Shown here: piece by piece, positions 62,760 through 64,000 of the stretch
Position numbering within the stretch: position 1 is the first letter of the stretch
How the letters are laid out: the number at the start of each line of letters is the position of its first letter
Assembly (NCBI GenBank): GCA_023213315.1
Contig: JAKCPI010014154.1
Span: 1 to 64,000 of the forward strand
Direction: 5' to 3'
Source of the DNA: Euborellia annulipes
Lineage: Eukaryota > Arthropoda > Insecta > Dermaptera > Anisolabididae
Length of the DNA: 64,000 nucleotides
Notes under the pieces: model-generated
Seen by the model: only the letters and a program-made list of their open reading frames with translations
The model's database searches: none
What the model was told of the DNA's origin: nothing
Made by a program: the position numbers and the translations under genes

Positions 62760-63540
62760 GTCTTTAAACTAGGATAAAAAAGGGCCTACAATTTTCTCCT
62801 GACTTTTCAAAATAGCCCTCAGATAGTGGTAAATGCCATTTAAAAATTTTTGAGGAACGTTTTTATTAAATTATAAATGTATATTACATTAGTAGGACGA
62901 ATATAAGGTAAAATGCTATTTTTTCTCCCTCCTTAAAAATAACAACCCTTCTTCAATTCAAATTTTTCCCTATAATCAAATATTTTCTTCCCTTCTCCCA
63001 AAAAAAGTTGGAATGAAAAATAATCATCTGATAAAATTATTCTAAAAAAAAAATCTAGAGATTTATCTCTTTTTTTTCTCGAAAGATTTTAAAATATTCA
63101 CAATTCCCTTTCTTCTCCCTGAATGAGAGAATCCTTTTCGAACCGACCTTGAAATCATGATTAAATATCGAAGACTCAAAAAGGAATTCTTTTCAAAGAA
63201 AATATTTGAAAAAAAAAAATCAAGAGAATATATAAATGGAATTTATCTTGATGAAGCTTAATGAATTATACGAATATTTTTATATTAGAAAATCTGATTA
63301 TCAAATCAAATGCTGTTTGATAAATTGAAATTACAGAATAAATAGAAGAAAAGTTAATAAATAAAAAAAAAAGAAGATATATAATCTATTTTATTATTAA
63401 AATACTTACTGTTAAAAATGAAATTTAAAAACAATGCTGTTCCCAAATATATTGATACAGCATAAAACAATTAATCTTAATCAATAGGGGACCAATTATT
63501 CACTTAAATTTAAAATAATAGTCCTACTCTAATGCTAATG
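62760..63540. other. AT-rich DNA without recognised features
   Basis: No gene or repeat family recognised. Confidence 0.5.
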
Positions 63541-63549
63541 GCCCGGGTT

Positions 63550-63755
63550 TATTACTTTCTCTTACTCTATGTAAATATATAGAGAAAAAGTATTACATTA
63601 ATGTCAAAAAATCAATTTTAACGGAAATGCACGCTTTGACACCCCTGAGCTCAAAAAAACCCACAAAATCTGTGTGTTTGTATAAACAAAATATCTCTAG
63701 AACGAAAAGAGCTAGGAGGTTGAAAATTGATATTTAAGTTAGGTACCCCCGTGAC
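63550..63755 (+). mobile_element. R1 repeat 5' part, cut by hAT-A
   Basis: Opening hairpin TTACTTTCTCTTACTC...ATATAGAGAAAAAGTATT, then ATGTCAAAAAATCAATTTTA and AAATATCTCTAGAACGAAAA. It stops at AGGTACCCCCGTGAC, where hAT-A begins; the rest of R1 is not found before the window end. Confidence 0.78.
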
Positions 63756-63833
63756 CATTGGCGTAGCCAGAAATTTTTGATGGGGAGGGGGATCAAGAAA
63801 TTTTTTTTCAAAAATTTAAGATTATTTTAGGTA
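63756..63833. mobile_element. hAT-A left part
   Basis: CATTGGCGTAGCCAGAAATT through AAGATTATTTTAGG is nearly identical to the first 75 bases of the copy at 50230-50467. The right end is not found in the window, so it is truncated or joined to other sequence. Confidence 0.78.
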
Positions 63834-63893
63834 TGTCTTTGTGGCTGGAAGTATTATTATTAAGGAGTCAAAAAAAATTCAAGACATAGGCAG

Positions 63894-63990
63894 CCAAAAT
63901 TGTTCTTTTTCTATTGCCGTTCCAGGCTGAAGATGGCCTAGACCAGTGGCCGAAACGTCAGCCTGGAACGGCAATGAAAAGAAAATTGGG
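63894..63990 (+). ncRNA. Hammerhead-like ribozyme H16, clearest copy
   Basis: Stem I left ATTGCCGTTCCAGG pairs perfectly (14 bp) with CCTGGAACGGCAAT and continues outward with mismatches (TTCTTTTTCT/AGAAAATTGGG). Core: CTGAAGA, T, GGCC-TAGACCAGT-GGCC, GAAACGTC, AG. GTC sits at the expected cleavage point just before stem I right. The arms run to the window edge, so the palindrome may continue beyond it. Confidence 0.72.
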
Positions 63991-64000
63991 ATGTTGATTT

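Overview
This window looks like non-coding DNA from an AT-rich eukaryotic genome, most likely an invertebrate animal. There is no operon structure, no long open reading frame (the longest is about 118 codons and lies in low-complexity sequence), many homopolymer runs, and a dense mix of eukaryotic transposable elements: tRNA-derived SINEs, hAT and Tc1/mariner-type MITEs, Helitrons, and hammerhead-ribozyme-bearing palindromes like those linked to Penelope-like retroelements. The species cannot be told from the sequence. The window probably lies in introns and/or between genes. The only piece that looks like an internal exon is 61309-61418; a few GC-richer islands (27.2, 47.8-48.06, 51.25-51.5 kb; more weakly 16.2-16.6, 25.8-26.2, 42.6, 60.0 kb) could be promoters or first exons.

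Layout. 0-6 kb: a hammerhead-like hairpin, a TA-flanked MITE, a 5S-like fragment and a palindrome interrupted by a hAT MITE with an 8-bp target duplication. 6.8-11.1 kb: four plus-strand copies of a dispersed repeat called R1 here; it starts with a TACTTTCTCT hairpin, carries an RFX X-box-like site and ends with a CTGGTGTGAC hairpin. 12-14.2 kb: a hammerhead palindrome, then a 1.76-kb non-autonomous Helitron filled with about 11 tandem units of about 116 bp. 15-24.3 kb: hAT and SINE insertions, a hammerhead with a giant stem I, and a second 5S-like fragment. 24.3-37 kb: mostly plain AT-rich DNA with a 409-bp hAT MITE, another hAT MITE, a paired-hammerhead palindrome, a 340-bp purine tract and two MITEs. 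37.3-39.5 kb: a second Helitron, 2.25 kb, with about 15 array units. 40.6-47.3 kb: three minus-strand R1 copies, a 435-bp palindrome, and a SINE with an AATC tail that landed in the X-box of an R1 copy. 47.8-52.8 kb: two promoter-like islands and a roughly 1-kb nested palindrome. 53.6-64 kb: more R1, SINE and hAT copies, the candidate exon, a 480-bp palindrome with two hammerhead cores, and a clean hammerhead with a perfect 14-bp inner stem I at the right edge.

The most striking signal is the number of hammerhead-like cores (CTGANGA, stem II, GAAAC, ACGT): about 15 in 64 kb, belonging to several unrelated sequence families, nearly all at or near the apex of long inverted repeats, and nearly all with one extra nucleotide between CTGANGA and stem II. 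Hammerheads with a minimal stem III are known in Penelope-like elements and retrozymes; the palindromic packaging, the constant extra base and a shared TAGCTGC tail motif are what deserve checking. Family assignments rest on termini, target duplications and box motifs read by eye; no database search was possible.
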